Source: Streptomyces sp. NBC_01754 (lineage in GTDB: Bacteria > Actinomycetota > Actinomycetes > Streptomycetales > Streptomycetaceae). From it: a DNA stretch of 64,000 nucleotides. Positions within the stretch are counted from its first letter, which is position 1. Each line of letters begins with the position of its first letter. Below, in pieces: positions 9,161 to 17,631 of this stretch. The notes under the pieces are model-generated. The model made no database searches, was not told where the DNA came from, and was given only the letters and a program-made list of their open reading frames with translations. The stretch spans positions 6,944,001 through 7,008,000 of the forward strand of contig NZ_CP109132.1 in NCBI RefSeq assembly GCF_035918015.1, in the 5' to 3' direction. The translations under genes and the position numbers were made by a program.

Positions 9161-9179
9161 CATGTGTCCGACCCACATG
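9161..9179. promoter_or_regulatory. Dyad CATGTG-N7-CACATG between divergent importer and CoA-transferase operons
   Basis: A perfect 6-bp inverted repeat with a 7-base spacer sits in the 288-base divergent intergenic region (9001-9288). That region must hold promoters for both the binding-protein operon and the CoA-transferase operon, so the dyad is a plausible shared operator, perhaps for the GAF-PucR protein. No binding evidence exists. Confidence 0.4.
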
Positions 9180-9288
9180 GCGGGGGCGGCACGGACACGG
9201 CGATCGTGTACGCCGGGCGGCCCCGGGCCTGGCGCCGCACCCCAGGGGTCCTACCGGCCCCTGCCCCGTACGGAAGGCAGGCACGAGC

Positions 9289-10119
9289 ATGGACAAGGTG
9301 GTGGGCTCCGCCGCGCAGGCGGTGGCCGGCATCCCGGAGGGCGCGGTGCTCGCCGTCGGCGGTTTCGGCGTGTGCGGTATCCCGTCGGGTCTGATCGCCG
9401 CTCTCCTGGACGCCGGCACCGGTGGTCTGCGGGTCGTCTCGAACAACTGCGGCCTCGACGACTGGGGCCTCGGCCTGCTGCTGAGCGCCGGGCGGATCGT
9501 CCGCATGACGTCGTCGTACGTCGGGGAGAACAAGGAGTTCGCCCGCCGGTACCTGGCCGGCGAACTGGAGGTGGAACTCACCCCGCAGGGCACCCTGGCC
9601 GAACGGCTGCGCGCGGGCGGCGCCGGGATCCCCGCGTTCTTCACCCCGGCGGGCGTCGGCACCCAGGTGGAGGAAGGCGGCCTGCCGTGGCGGTACGCGC
9701 CCGACGGGTCCGTCGCGGTGGCGTCACCGCCGAAGGAGGTCCGCGACTTCCGGGGCAGGCGCTACCTGATGGAGGAGGCGATCACCGCCGACTACGCCCT
9801 GGTGCGTGCCGCGGTCGCCGACCGGCACGGCAACTGCGTCTTCCACGCCGCCGCGGCGAACTTCAACCCGCTCGCGGCCATGGCCGGCCGCATCACCCTG
9901 GTGGAGGCCGAACGGATCGTGGAACCCGGCGCGTTGGACCCCGACCGGGTTCATCTGCCCGGTGTGTTCGTGGACCGCGTCGTCGCCGCGGACCCGGGGG
10001 ACCGGCGCATCGAGCGCCGTACGGTCCGGCCCGTCGCCGGGGCCCTCGTGTCCGAGGCGTCCGCCCCCGCCTCCGCCGACGTCGAAGCGCCCGCCTCCCC
10101 GGCGGCGAAGGAGAACTGA
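9289..10119 (+). CDS. scoA: 3-oxoacid CoA-transferase subunit A
   Basis: Alpha subunit of a family I CoA-transferase, 276 residues. It is expected to move CoA from succinyl-CoA to acetoacetate (or a similar 3-oxoacid). The ATG at 9289 follows GGAAGGCAGGCACGAGC and begins MDKVVGS; the frame is open far upstream but those codons are intergenic. Seen: glycine-rich CoA-binding segment [28 protein letters not shown] and the [15 protein letters not shown] loop, all typical of succinyl-CoA:3-ketoacid transferases. The C-terminal 40 residues are Ala/Pro/Ser-rich. It works with the subunit encoded two bases downstream. Confidence 0.9.
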   Translation: MDKVVGSAAQAVAGIPEGAVLAVGGFGVCGIPSGLIAALLDAGTGGLRVVSNNCGLDDWGLGLLLSAGRIVRMTSSYVGENKEFARRYLAGELEVELTPQGTLAERLRAGGAGIPAFFTPAGVGTQVEEGGLPWRYAPDGSVAVASPPKEVRDFRGRRYLMEEAITADYALVRAAVADRHGNCVFHAAAANFNPLAAMAGRITLVEAERIVEPGALDPDRVHLPGVFVDRVVAADPGDRRIERRTVRPVAGALVSEASAPASADVEAPASPAAKEN

Positions 10120-10121
10120 CG

Positions 10122-10802
10122 ATGCCGCTCGACCGCGACCAGCTCGCCGCCCGCGCCGCCCGCGAACTCCGCGACGGCCAGTACGTCAACCTCGGCATCG
10201 GCCTGCCGACGCTGATCCCCGACCACCTGCCGGACGGGGTGCACGTGGTGCTCCACTCGGAGAACGGTGTGCTGGGCGTCGGCCCGTACCCCGTCGCCGG
10301 CGAGGAGCACCCGGACCTGATCAACGCGGGCAAGGAGACGGTGACCGTCCTGCCGGGCGCCTCCTGCTTCGACTCCGCGCTGTCGTTCGGCATGATCCGC
10401 GCGGGACGCATCGACGTCTCGGTGCTCGGCGGCATGCAGGTCTCCGCCCGCGGTGACCTCGCCAACTGGACCGTGCCCGGCAGGATGGTCAAGGGCATGG
10501 GCGGCGCGATGGACCTCGTCCACGGCGCCCGGCGCATCCTGGTCGTCATGGAGCACACGGCGAAGGACGGCAGCCCCAAGATCGTCGAGGAGCTCACCCT
10601 GCCCGCCACCGGGCGCGGAGTCGTCCACCGGATCATCACCGACCTGGCCGTCATCGACGTGACCGCCGACGGGCTGGTCCTCGTGGAGACCGCCCAGGGC
10701 GTGACGGAGGACGAGGTCCGCGCCGTCACGGGGGCGAAGCTGCTCCCCGCGCTCACCACGGCATCGCGCGGTGGTTCAGGCCACGGTGGCCTGAAGGTGT
10801 GA
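10122..10802 (+). CDS. scoB: 3-oxoacid CoA-transferase subunit B
   Basis: Beta subunit of the same CoA-transferase, 226 residues. It carries the catalytic glutamate (Glu47) in the motif SENG that forms the enzyme-CoA thioester, preceded by [17 protein letters not shown]. The pair would feed acetoacetate made by 3-hydroxybutyrate dehydrogenase (2-799) into acetoacetyl-CoA. The start ATG is two bases after the subunit A stop. Its 3' end overlaps the end of the convergent pseudogene. Beta-ketoadipate transferases (PcaI/PcaJ) share the fold; context favours acetoacetate. Confidence 0.9.
   Translation: MPLDRDQLAARAARELRDGQYVNLGIGLPTLIPDHLPDGVHVVLHSENGVLGVGPYPVAGEEHPDLINAGKETVTVLPGASCFDSALSFGMIRAGRIDVSVLGGMQVSARGDLANWTVPGRMVKGMGGAMDLVHGARRILVVMEHTAKDGSPKIVEELTLPATGRGVVHRIITDLAVIDVTADGLVLVETAQGVTEDEVRAVTGAKLLPALTTASRGGSGHGGLKV
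10775..10795. terminator. Palindrome at the overlapping ends of scoB and the convergent pseudogene
   Basis: TTCAGGCCAC-G-GTGGCCTGAA is a perfect 10-bp inverted repeat with a one-base centre. It lies inside the last codons of scoB and over the stop codon of the convergent pseudogene, so it could act as a bidirectional terminator. Confidence 0.45.
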
Positions 10803-11278
10803 CCGCAGGGTCGATACGCCTGGGCCGTCGGGATTGTCGAGGTAGGGCGCGCGGCCGGCCATGGGCATCACCAGGGCGAGGGTCGATCCGGTGACCAGGG
10901 GGCCGGTGCCCGTGGCAAACGGCCCGTCGTCCGCCCGCGGCCGAAGGCCGGCAACGCGGGTACGGCCGGCGACGGTGAGACCGCGACGGGTGAAGAAGCC
11001 GGCCACGGGCGTCAGCGCGTCGCTGCCCGGTTCCTGGGAGAGTCCCCGTGGCCGGCGGATGTCCTGGGCGTGCACGACCACCTCGCCGAGGCAGGCCGGG
11101 GTGTGCCCCGGGGCGCGGTGGTGCTGCTGATGACGGAGCGGAACCGATCGAGTCTCGGCGGGGGGCTGCCGCGGTGCTCGTCCAGCCGGCGTCGGTTGTG
11201 CACGTCGGGGCGGAACCGCGCGCCGAGCACGCTGCGCAGCCACTGCACGCGTCCACCGTTGTCGCGCGCCTCACTCAT
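10776..11278 (-). pseudogene. Truncated, frameshifted maleylpyruvate-isomerase/DinB-like family gene
   Basis: Two adjacent minus-strand frames together resemble the middle and C-terminal parts of an actinobacterial mycothiol-dependent maleylpyruvate-isomerase-like protein (TIGR03083 type, family recognised from memory). The first frame, from the ATG at 11278, gives GARFRPDVHNRR and FRSVISSTTAP. The second gives the hallmark LGEVVVHAQDIRRPRGL and continues to the stop at 10776. They join across a one-base shift near the CCCCGGGG run at about 11110-11117. The usual N-terminal 50-60 residues, with the metal-binding HLTA-type histidine, are absent. Two independent lesions suggest decay rather than only a sequencing error. 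Confidence 0.7.
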
Positions 11279-11300
11279 TCGGACGCGTGACGTCCATCGA

Positions 11301-12641
11301 CTAGGCCGTTCGGGGGACACGCCGCAGCTCGGCGTGTCCTGCGGCGGTCCGTTCAACACCTCGGTGGCGCAGGCCGCCGCAGGCGATCGCCCCGGCGATC
11401 AGCAGCCCGCCCGCCACCAGGGTCACGCGTACCCCCGCGAACTCCAGGAGCAGCCCCAGCAGCGGCGGTCCCGCCAGCCCCCACGCCGTACCGGCACTGC
11501 GCCAGACCCCCAGCACACGGCCGCGCATCTCCGGGGCCGGGTCGGTCTGGAGCACCGTCGCGCCCGCCGTGTCCGAGACGGACTCCACCACCGCCATGGG
11601 AACGACCAGCAGCACGAGGACGATGAGCCCCGGCGACAGTCCGGCCGCCGCCTGGAGAACCCCGCCGCAGGCGGCGAGCACCCCCACGAGCCGGACCGTC
11701 GGCCTGAGCAGCCGGCCCGCGAGCAGCGCACCGAGCACACCGCCCACGGCCAGCACGGTGGAGACGAGGCCGAAGTCGCTCTCCCGGGCGTGCAGCGGTC
11801 CGACGACCAGGACGGCCAGGGTCAGCTGGTAGTTGCGTCCGAACAGGGAGCTGATCCCGGTGATCCCGGCCAGTGCCACCAGCCGGGGGCGGCTCATGAA
11901 ATAGCCCAGCCCGGCCCGGGCCCCGTCGGACGGCGCGTTCTCCTTCACGCCGGAGCTGTGTTCCGGATCCGGCCGCAGCGCGTGGGCCGCGGGTTTGAGG
12001 GTGGGGATCACCGCGGCGACGAAGACGAACGAGAGCCCGTTCGCCAGGTAGGCCGAGGAGGTGCCCAGGGAGCCGACCGCCACGGCGGCCAGCGCCGTGC
12101 CGATGAGCCGGCCCGCGCTGTGCACCATGGAGCCGAGCGCGATGGCCGAGGGCACGTCGTCGGCCGGGACCAGGTCGTTGCCGAGCAGGGCCGTGGCGGG
12201 CCCGTCGATGGTGTTCACGACGCCGGTGACGGCGGCCAGGAGGAGCAGTACGGGCATGCTCAGCAGATCCAGCCCGATGAGGGCGGCCGTGGAGAAGGCG
12301 ACCAGACCGAGCACCGCCTGGCTCACGGCGGCGGTGACCTTGCGGGGCCACCGGTCGACGGCGGCACCGCCGACGACCCCCAGCAGCAGGCCCGGCCCCG
12401 CCTGGACGGCCAGTGAGAGACCGGTGGCGGCGGCGGACCCGGTGACCTGGAGAACCAGCAGGTTCTGCACGGTCAACTGCATCCAGGTGCCCGCGTTGGA
12501 CACCAGGTTGGCCAGCGACCACCGCCGCATGCTCGGCGTACGCAGACAGCGCCAGGGACTGCCGCCGCGCTTCCGGCGGGGCGCGGCGGAGCGGACGGCG
12601 GGCAGTACGGGAACACGTGGGAGAGGCACAGCGCAGCACAT
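11301..12641 (-). CDS. MFS transporter
   Basis: Major facilitator superfamily membrane protein, about 446 residues and 12 hydrophobic segments, of the actinobacterial efflux type (MFS_3, enterobactin/macrolide-exporter like). Seen: ANLVSNAGTWMQLTVQNLLVL in helix 1, GGAAVDRWPRKV in the 2-3 loop and EMRGRVLGVWRSAGTAWG before helix 11. The ATG at 12641 gives the usual length but lacks a convincing Shine-Dalgarno; another ATG further upstream in frame would add an unlikely Pro/Arg-rich tail. Substrate unknown. The neighbour across the 470-base gap is divergent. Confidence 0.8.
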   Translation of the reverse strand: MCCAVPLPRVPVLPAVRSAAPRRKRGGSPWRCLRTPSMRRWSLANLVSNAGTWMQLTVQNLLVLQVTGSAAATGLSLAVQAGPGLLLGVVGGAAVDRWPRKVTAAVSQAVLGLVAFSTAALIGLDLLSMPVLLLLAAVTGVVNTIDGPATALLGNDLVPADDVPSAIALGSMVHSAGRLIGTALAAVAVGSLGTSSAYLANGLSFVFVAAVIPTLKPAAHALRPDPEHSSGVKENAPSDGARAGLGYFMSRPRLVALAGITGISSLFGRNYQLTLAVLVVGPLHARESDFGLVSTVLAVGGVLGALLAGRLLRPTVRLVGVLAACGGVLQAAAGLSPGLIVLVLLVVPMAVVESVSDTAGATVLQTDPAPEMRGRVLGVWRSAGTAWGLAGPPLLGLLLEFAGVRVTLVAGGLLIAGAIACGGLRHRGVERTAAGHAELRRVPRTA

Positions 12642-13111
12642 TTCGGACGGGGCCGGGGACGAGACACCCGGAGGCCCCCGAAGAGGCGACGGAGCGGAGT
12701 CTCGGACGCCGGGAGGGCGGCCTCTTCGGTCCAGGCCCGCCGTGCCGGCGCCGTTCATCTTCACAAACGGTGGCGAGTACGGCGAAACGGACGGAGGATT
12801 CCAGGGGCTCCGTGCTCCACGCAGCCCCTCCAACTGCCCCTGGTCCCAAGAGCGTCGGCGCCGCCGGTGTCCTTGCTCACACGGGCGGGCGGCGGCGGGA
12901 GGCCCGGCCGGGACGTCGCCGGGTAGCAGAGGCGTCACGGCCGCCCCGCCCGGGCGGGGTGACGGCCGGTTCCGTCCGGCCGACGGCGGTCCGTGCTCGA
13001 CGCCCCCACTCGCCGTACGCTCGTATGTAGCACGTCGAGCGACCCCGAGCCGGTTCGTCGTCACGTTCCGCCCCGCCGCCGGACCCGACGACGGCAGAAA
13101 GGACGCGCATC
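12642..13111. other. 470-base divergent intergenic region
   Basis: This gap separates the divergent MFS and carboxylate-amine ligase genes. Open frames run through it, but they lack start signals and have low-complexity Arg/Pro/Gly composition, so I call no gene. It should contain both promoters. A short CGCTCG-N12-CGAGCG dyad spans 13018-13041, upstream of the ligase gene; its significance is uncertain. Confidence 0.5.
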
Positions 13112-14200
13112 GTGCGAACCGTCGGTGTCGAGGAGGAACTCCTGCTCGTGGACGAGGCGAGCGGCGAGTCCCGGTCGCTGTCGACGGTGGTGCTGGCCCT
13201 CGCCGAGCGCCGCGCCGAAGGGGACTGCGCCTTCGAGGCGGAGCTCCACCGCCAGCAGCTGGAATTCGCCACCGAGCCGCGCAGCTCGATGAGCGAGCTG
13301 CGCGAGGAGATCCTCGGGTGGCGGGCCGAGGCCGCCGCGAGCGCGGCGGAGGCCGGGGCCGCGGTGGCGGCTCTGGCGACCTCGCCGCTGCCCGTCAGAC
13401 CGACGATCGGCACCGGAGAGAGGTACCGCTGGCTGGCCGACCGGTTCGGCCTCACCACCCAGGAGCAGCTGACGTGCGGCTGCCATGTCCATGTCTCGGT
13501 GGAATCGGACGAGGAGGGCGTCGCGGTCCTGGACCGGATCCGCCCATGGCTCTCCGTGCTTCTCGCACTGAGCGCGAACTCCCCGTACTGGCAGGGCCGG
13601 GACACCTGTTACGGCAGCTACCGCAGCAGGGTCTGGGGCCGGTGGCCCTCGTCCGGCCCGGTGGAGATCTTCGGCTCCGCCCAGGGCTACCACGACCAGG
13701 TGCGGGCCCTGCTGGACACGGAGGTGCTGCGCGACGCGGGCATGATCTACTTCGACGCCCGCCTCTCCCAGCGCTACCCCACCGTCGAGGTCCGGGTGGC
13801 CGACGTCTGTCTCGACGCGGCCGACACCGTCCTGATCGCCACCCTGGTACGGGCTCTGGTCGAGACCGCCGCACGTGCCTGGCGCGCCGGGGACCCGCCG
13901 GACCCGGTCGCCGTGAGCACGTTGCGGATGGCCGGCTGGCGGGCCGGGCGGTCGGGGCTGGAGGACCGGCTGCTCCACCCGCCGACCATGCGCCCCCGGC
14001 CCGCGGCCGAGGTGGTCCGGGCGCTGCTCACCCACGTACGGGACGCGCTGGAGGACAGCGGCGACCTCGCCACGGCCGAAGAGGGGACCCGGGCCCTGCT
14101 GACCCGGGGCACGGGCGCCCGCGTCCAGCGGGACCTGCTGGACCGCACGGGCAGCCTGCGCGAGGTCGTGTCGGAGTGCGCCGCCAGGACCCGGGGGTAA
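13112..14200 (+). CDS. YbdK-family carboxylate-amine ligase (GCS2-like)
   Basis: ATP-dependent ligase of the glutamate-cysteine ligase type 2 family, 362 residues, cytosolic. The GTG at 13112 follows AGAAAGGA. Seen: N-terminal VGVEEELLLVDEASGE (the EEE metal/ATP segment), CGCHVHVSV, PWLSVLLALSANSPYW and YFDARLSQRYPTVEVRVADVC, all standard for the YbdK group. E. coli YbdK has weak gamma-glutamyl-cysteine ligase activity. Actinobacteria use mycothiol rather than glutathione, so the physiological product here is unknown. It is convergent with the P450 gene, 13 bases apart. Confidence 0.85.
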   Translation: MRTVGVEEELLLVDEASGESRSLSTVVLALAERRAEGDCAFEAELHRQQLEFATEPRSSMSELREEILGWRAEAAASAAEAGAAVAALATSPLPVRPTIGTGERYRWLADRFGLTTQEQLTCGCHVHVSVESDEEGVAVLDRIRPWLSVLLALSANSPYWQGRDTCYGSYRSRVWGRWPSSGPVEIFGSAQGYHDQVRALLDTEVLRDAGMIYFDARLSQRYPTVEVRVADVCLDAADTVLIATLVRALVETAARAWRAGDPPDPVAVSTLRMAGWRAGRSGLEDRLLHPPTMRPRPAAEVVRALLTHVRDALEDSGDLATAEEGTRALLTRGTGARVQRDLLDRTGSLREVVSECAARTRG

Positions 14201-14213
14201 GGGCCGGGGCCGG

Positions 14214-15449
14214 TCAGCGGACGTCGGCGAGGACGAACCCGCTGCGCGGGGCGGTCGGGATCCGGTGCAGCGGGATCCGCAGATCCTGCTCGACCGTCCG
14301 GTACGACAGCCGCGCCAGCAGGACCGACACGGTGGCCAGCACCGTCAGCGTGATGTCCTCGCCCGGGCAGCGATGCCCCGTCCAGGGGTCACCGCCGCCC
14401 TGCGGGACCAGTTCGTCCCGGCGCGTCGGCCCCTCGGCGAACCGCGCCGGGTCGAAGGTGTAGGGCCGGGGCCAGAAGTCCGGGTCATGGTTCTGGCCGT
14501 AGAGGTCCAGCAGGACGAGCGTGCCGGGGGCGATCGGCCGGCCCAGCCACTCCAGCCGCTCGGCCGCCAGCCCTCCGACGAACGGGGCGAAGGGATAGAA
14601 CCGGCGGACCTCCTGGGCGAACCGGTGGGAGTACCCCGGCTCGTCGGCGGCCAGCGGGGCACGGTGCTCCGGGTGCCGGTGAAGGGCGTGGGCCGCGAAC
14701 GCCACGAACCAGCTGACGGCCACGGTCGGCCGCAGGACGTTCAGCACCTCGACCGCCGCCGTACGCGGGTCGAGCGGCGTGCCGTCGGCCTCGCGGTGCA
14801 GGGCCACGACCCGGAACGGGCTCTCCCCCTTCGCCGCCCCGTCGTCCGGTCCGGCGCCCGCCGCGGCCCGCTCACGGCCGATGAGCCGCGCCACCCGCAC
14901 CTCCTGCCGGCGCCGGGCCCGGCGGGCCCGGAAGTGCCGCGGGCCCGGGGTGGCGAAGCCGTCCACCATCGCCACCAGGTCCCGGGCGGTCCGCTCCGAC
15001 TCGGCCTCGGACAGGGGCACCCCCGCCCAGGCGTGGACGGCACGGGTGAGCAGCACGGCGGCCTCGTCGAAGAGGACCACCCGGGGACGGCCGGCCCAGC
15101 CGGCGGCGGCCCGCTCCCACGCGGCGGAGACCTCTTCGGCCAGGGCTCGCACCCGGACGGGATCCGTCAGCAGCCGCATGAACATGGCCTTGCGTACCCG
15201 GTGCTCCGCCCCGTCCAGGGTGTGCACGGCACCCTGGCCGAAGAGGGTGTCGATCACCGGCTGCGGCAGAGCCGCGTGACGGTGGACGCGGTCGCCGTCG
15301 TAGAAGAAGCGCGCGGCGGCGGGCCCGTGCAGCGCGATGGCGCGTCTGCCGAGGAGGCGGGTGCGCACGGGTGCTCCGCCGCTCCTCCTCCGGCGGGCGG
15401 GCAGCCATGCGTAGCCCTTGAGGAGGAGGGACAGGGTGCTGTCGGCCAT
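14214..15449 (-). CDS. CYP152-family fatty acid peroxygenase/decarboxylase-like P450
   Basis: Heme-thiolate enzyme, 411 residues, soluble. Family knowledge: CYP152 members (P450 BS-beta, SP-alpha, OleT) use H2O2 to hydroxylate or decarboxylate fatty acids without redox partners. Seen: heme loop QGGG...GHRCPGE with Cys361; Arg240-Pro241 in NVLRPTVAVSW, replacing the normal I-helix acid-alcohol pair and binding the substrate carboxylate; LLDLYGQNHDP; and the ending SGFVLADVR. His76 in GAVHTLDG aligns, from my memory of the family, with OleT His85, where BS-beta has glutamine, so terminal-alkene formation is possible. The ATG at 15449 gives standard family length. It lies downstream of a pyruvyl-transferase-like gene. 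Confidence 0.88.
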   Translation of the reverse strand: MADSTLSLLLKGYAWLPARRRRSGGAPVRTRLLGRRAIALHGPAAARFFYDGDRVHRHAALPQPVIDTLFGQGAVHTLDGAEHRVRKAMFMRLLTDPVRVRALAEEVSAAWERAAAGWAGRPRVVLFDEAAVLLTRAVHAWAGVPLSEAESERTARDLVAMVDGFATPGPRHFRARRARRRQEVRVARLIGRERAAAGAGPDDGAAKGESPFRVVALHREADGTPLDPRTAAVEVLNVLRPTVAVSWFVAFAAHALHRHPEHRAPLAADEPGYSHRFAQEVRRFYPFAPFVGGLAAERLEWLGRPIAPGTLVLLDLYGQNHDPDFWPRPYTFDPARFAEGPTRRDELVPQGGGDPWTGHRCPGEDITLTVLATVSVLLARLSYRTVEQDLRIPLHRIPTAPRSGFVLADVR

Positions 15450-15503
15450 CGGGGTCTCCGTGGTTCGGGAGGGGACCCGGGCCGCGCCTCGGGAGCGCCG
15501 CCC

Positions 15504-15530
15504 GCGGGACCCGTCCGCGCGGAGTCCCGC
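15504..15530. terminator. Hairpin between pyruvyl-transferase-like and P450 genes
   Basis: GCGGGAC and GTCCCGC pair as a 7-bp perfect stem around a 13-base loop in the 116-base gap between the two minus-strand genes. It may terminate or attenuate transcription entering the P450 gene. The stem is short for this GC content. Confidence 0.3.
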
Positions 15531-15565
15531 AGCCGATCCTCCGGGCCGGCGCGGTGGCCCGCGAA

Positions 15566-16492
15566 TCAAGGCCCGCCGTCCAGGTCCGCACCGCCCCGGA
15601 GCAGGAGCGTCCGCCGCCGCCGGGCGGCCTCCCTCCCGGCGGAGGACAGGCACCAGTCCCACCAGTCGTCCAGCGCCCGCGGGGACAGGTCCTCGCAGGG
15701 GACCACCGCGGGCCAGCGCACCACCCGGGCCTGGGCCGACACCTTGGCGCCGCCCCGGACCGGGTCCACCGCCAGCACGGGTACGCCCGTGCGCAGGGCC
15801 AGCACCATGCCGTGCAGGCGGTCGGTGACCATCAGGTCCAGCCGGCCGACCAGCGAGAGGTACTGGTCCGGTGTCCGGCACAGCCGCCAGGTGTCCCGGG
15901 CCAGCCTGGTGTCGGCCTCCACCCGGGCGCAGTCCTTCGCCGCCAGCCAGGAGCCCAGGACATCCGCGGCCCGGCCGTGTTCCCTCCGGGCGCCGTACTC
16001 GCCCTGGCCGTGGGTCAGGGCGACCCCCACGAGCGGTCGCGCCGGCTCGGACCTGGCGGCCCCCGCCAGGTCCGCCATCAGCCCCGCGCCCGCCCTGTCG
16101 CGCGCCAGGACGTGGTGGAAGCCGGTGACCTCGGGGGCCCGCTCGTCCACGACGCTCACCCCGATCGCGGTGCGCCGGCACGCGGCGTACCGCTCGTGCA
16201 GCCGGAGGATCTGGTCGCCGTGGAGCGGTCCGCAGACGAACAGCAACTGCGCGTAGGACTCCGGCCGGGCGTCCTCCAGCGCCGGCCCGTCCGGGGCGAA
16301 GACCGGGCTCCACGCCACGTCGTGGGAGACACCCGAACGGCCCAGCGCGTCCGATACGGCGCGTGCGGCGAGAGCGTCCCCGGCGGTCACCTCCCCGTCA
16401 CGGAAACTGAACCAACCGGTGACCAGTACCCGCCCCGGTACGGCGTGGGTGCGCAGGAGAGAGCCGAGCACGGCGGACAGACCTCGGCGCAT
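15566..16492 (-). CDS. Polysaccharide pyruvyl transferase family protein
   Basis: Predicted glycan-modifying enzyme, 308 residues, cytosolic. Family members add a pyruvate ketal from phosphoenolpyruvate to a sugar of a polysaccharide intermediate. Seen: VTGWFSFRDGEVTAGDALAARAV near the N-terminus, and the conserved VTDRLHGMVLALRTGVPVLAVD block characteristic of PS_pyruv_trans. The first glycine-rich loop lacks the usual NxGD form, so catalysis is unproven. It is transcribed away from the glycan operon starting at 16612, across a 119-base divergent region, and could modify its product. Confidence 0.75.
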   Translation of the reverse strand: MRRGLSAVLGSLLRTHAVPGRVLVTGWFSFRDGEVTAGDALAARAVSDALGRSGVSHDVAWSPVFAPDGPALEDARPESYAQLLFVCGPLHGDQILRLHERYAACRRTAIGVSVVDERAPEVTGFHHVLARDRAGAGLMADLAGAARSEPARPLVGVALTHGQGEYGARREHGRAADVLGSWLAAKDCARVEADTRLARDTWRLCRTPDQYLSLVGRLDLMVTDRLHGMVLALRTGVPVLAVDPVRGGAKVSAQARVVRWPAVVPCEDLSPRALDDWWDWCLSSAGREAARRRRTLLLRGGADLDGGP

Positions 16493-16611
16493 CGTCGTTC
16501 TCCCTTCCTCGGTCCCTTCCGACGGTATGCCCCGGGATGCGGCGGGGCCGTCCTCCGGCAGGATCCGTGTGTGTGGGGGTTCCGCCCCCGACCGGAAGGG
16601 AGAGTCAGCAC

Positions 16612-17619
16612 ATGACGCCTTCGGTAGCAGCTGAACGCCTGCCCTGGCGACGTGCCCTGGTGACCGGCGGAGCCGGATTCCTCGGCTCGCACCTCTGCGA
16701 ACGCCTGCTGGACGGTGGAGCCGAGGTGGACTGCGCCGACAACCTGTCGTCGGGATCGGCCCGGAACGTGGCGCACCTCGTCGGCAGGCCGGCATTCCGC
16801 TTCCTGAACCGCGACGTGTCGGATCCCGCCTGCGTCCAGGAGCTGACCGGCCCCTACGACCTCGTACTGCACTTCGCGTGTCCCGCGTCCCCGGCCGACT
16901 ACCTGCGGATGCCCCTGGAGACCCTGGACGTCGGCAGCCTCGGCACCCGCAACCTGCTGGGCGTCGCCGAGAGGGACGGGGCCCGTCTGCTGCTGGCCTC
17001 CACCTCGGAGGTGTACGGCGACCCGCTGGTCCACCCGCAGCGGGAGGACTACTGGGGCAACGTCAACCCGGTCGGCCCGCGCAGCGTCTACGACGAGTCG
17101 AAGCGGTTCTCCGAAGCCCTCGTCACCGCCCACGCGGGTACCCGGGGGACGGACGCCGGCATCGTCCGCCTCTTCAACACCTACGGCCCGCGCATGCGCG
17201 CCCACGACGGCCGGGCGGTCCCCACCTTCATCTGCCAGGCACTGGCGGGCGAACCCCTGACGATCGCCGGGGACGGCAGCCAGACCAGGTCGCTGTGTTA
17301 CGTCGACGACACCCTCGACGGAGTCCTGCGGGTGGCCGCCAGCCGCTCGGTGCGGCCCGTCAACATCGGGGGGAGCGACGAGACCACCGTCCGGGAGATC
17401 GCCCGCCGGATCGTCAAGCTGACCAACTCCGGCTCCCGGATCGACTTCGTCGACCGGCCGGTCGACGACCCCGAGCGGCGACGGCCCGACACCACACTCG
17501 TACGCGAGATGTTCGGCTGGGAGCCGGGCGTGTCCTGGGAGGAGGGGCTGGAGCGGACCATCGCGTACTTCTCCGGGCTTCTCGGCGCCCGGGACGAGCA
17601 CCCGGCCGCGAACCTCTGA
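16612..17619 (+). CDS. UDP-glucuronate decarboxylase (UDP-xylose synthase)
   Basis: Extended SDR sugar-nucleotide enzyme, 335 residues. It is expected to convert UDP-glucuronate to UDP-xylose with bound NAD. The ATG at 16612 follows GGAAGGGAGA. Seen: GGAGFLGSH cofactor loop, LLASTSEVYGDPLVHPQ, VNPVGPRSVYDESKR with the Tyr-x3-Lys pair, LFNTYGPRM, and DGSQTRSLCYVDD, which together are the UXS fingerprint rather than that of the heptose epimerase HldD. It is the first gene of the glycan operon and supplies a pentose donor for the glycosyltransferases downstream. Confidence 0.87.
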   Translation: MTPSVAAERLPWRRALVTGGAGFLGSHLCERLLDGGAEVDCADNLSSGSARNVAHLVGRPAFRFLNRDVSDPACVQELTGPYDLVLHFACPASPADYLRMPLETLDVGSLGTRNLLGVAERDGARLLLASTSEVYGDPLVHPQREDYWGNVNPVGPRSVYDESKRFSEALVTAHAGTRGTDAGIVRLFNTYGPRMRAHDGRAVPTFICQALAGEPLTIAGDGSQTRSLCYVDDTLDGVLRVAASRSVRPVNIGGSDETTVREIARRIVKLTNSGSRIDFVDRPVDDPERRRPDTTLVREMFGWEPGVSWEEGLERTIAYFSGLLGARDEHPAANL

Positions 17620-17631
17620 AGGAGCCTGTGC

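Noticed and set aside
7051..9288. Long N-terminal extension of the CoA-transferase A frame
   Set aside because: It is antisense to livG and the binding-protein gene. The ATG at 9289 with its ribosome binding site gives the standard protein.
12061..14463. An 800-codon plus-strand open frame across the MFS and ligase genes
   Set aside because: It crosses two real genes in other frames or strands and has no recognisable domain.
16612..17619. Assignment of the epimerase-like gene as HldD (ADP-heptose epimerase)
   Set aside because: Tempting given the heptose genes, but the sequence carries the UXS fingerprint (STSEVYGDPLVHPQ, VNPVGPRSVYDESKR).
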